Source: an uncultured Chloroflexota bacterium (GTDB taxonomy: Bacteria; Chloroflexota; Limnocylindria; Limnocylindrales; Limnocylindraceae). Taken from it: a stretch of DNA of 21,378 nucleotides. A model generated the notes under the pieces. That model saw only the letters and a list, made by a program, of their open reading frames with translations. It was not told the origin of the DNA and searched no databases. How positions within the stretch are numbered: position 1 is the first letter of the stretch; each line of letters starts with the position of its first letter. The position numbers and the translations under genes were made by a program. Below, piece by piece: positions 21,278 through 21,378 of this stretch. The stretch is taken from the NCBI GenBank assembly GCA_937864085.1, contig CALMIH010000169.1, positions 1 through 21,378 of the forward strand. The letters are read 5' to 3'.

Positions 21278-21378
21278 GCGGTGGCGGGATGTGGGAGCTG
21301 CGTCGCGACGAGATCACCGGGTGGTGGTCGGCTACGGTGGTTGACCGCGAGTTTGACTCTGAGCGATTCCATGAGGCG
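21274..21378 (+). CDS. N-terminal fragment, possibly galactose-1-phosphate uridylyltransferase-like (runs off right edge)
   Basis: Only 35 codons are in the window. The segment WELRRDEITGWWSATVVDRE resembles the start of GalT/HIT-superfamily nucleotidyltransferases (ELRxDPITGxWVxxAxxR), which transfer nucleotides between sugar phosphates. The catalytic HPH motif would lie beyond the edge, so this is tentative. The ATG at 21274 overlaps the lipB stop (ATGA). An ATG at 21289, directly before the conserved segment, is an alternative start. Confidence 0.5.
   Translation, partial: MSGGGMWELRRDEITGWWSATVVDREFDSERFHEA

Noticed and set aside
1..21378. Mobile elements, CRISPR arrays, phage or defence genes
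   Set aside because: No transposase, integrase, terminal inverted repeats, spaced direct repeats or recognisable defence proteins were seen; nearly all sequence is accounted for by core-metabolism and housekeeping genes.

Overview
The window is 21.4 kb of GC-rich, very densely coded bacterial DNA. Gene ends overlap, most gene junctions share 1 to 17 bases, and no stretch longer than about 250 bases lacks a gene. The gene content (citramalate-route isoleucine genes next to leuAB, a fused MoaD-MoaE, a FemAB-like transferase, a mycoredoxin-like glutaredoxin) and the many apparently leaderless genes suggest a streamlined Chloroflexota-type or Actinobacteria-like bacterium. This placement is inference; no taxonomic marker was searched.

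Region 1 (1-2263, minus strand): leuC-leuD-ilvD (ilvD runs off the left edge), a tightly overlapping unit for leucine and shared branched-chain steps. A KDPG-aldolase-like gene (2326-2985) is divergent from it.

Region 2 (3004-12070, plus strand): a seven-gene operon ilvB-ilvN-ilvC-leuA-leuB-cimA-pheA in which every junction overlaps by 4 bases or 1 base. It is preceded by a regulatory leader. A 39-residue leader peptide (3022-3141) is rich in Leu, Ile and Val codons. It is followed by a classic intrinsic terminator (3186-3210) and by a competing antiterminator pairing (3131-3142 with 3181-3195). Together with leuCD and ilvD the window holds nearly the whole Ile/Val/Leu pathway. Isoleucine would start from pyruvate via citramalate, with LeuCD and LeuB shared. 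PheA adds a phenylalanine step.

Region 3 (12123-16846): an aldehyde dehydrogenase with an in-frame amber codon just after its apparent promoter-linked ATG; a small hypothetical protein; an eight-helix membrane protein; a fused MoaD-MoaE molybdopterin synthase with lower GC than its surroundings; greA; a small membrane protein; and a glutaredoxin.

Region 4 (16854-21378): a HAD phosphatase divergent from a FemAB-like transferase; a membrane protein coupled to a trans-sulfuration-type PLP enzyme; tRNA-Gly(CCC); lipB; and the first 35 codons of a probable galT-like gene.

A recurring signal ties the window together. Nearly every gene that begins its own transcript has a TANNNT -10-like hexamer ending 6 or 7 bases before the start codon, with no Shine-Dalgarno sequence, which points to leaderless mRNAs. 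Downstream genes in operons start by overlap with the previous stop codon.
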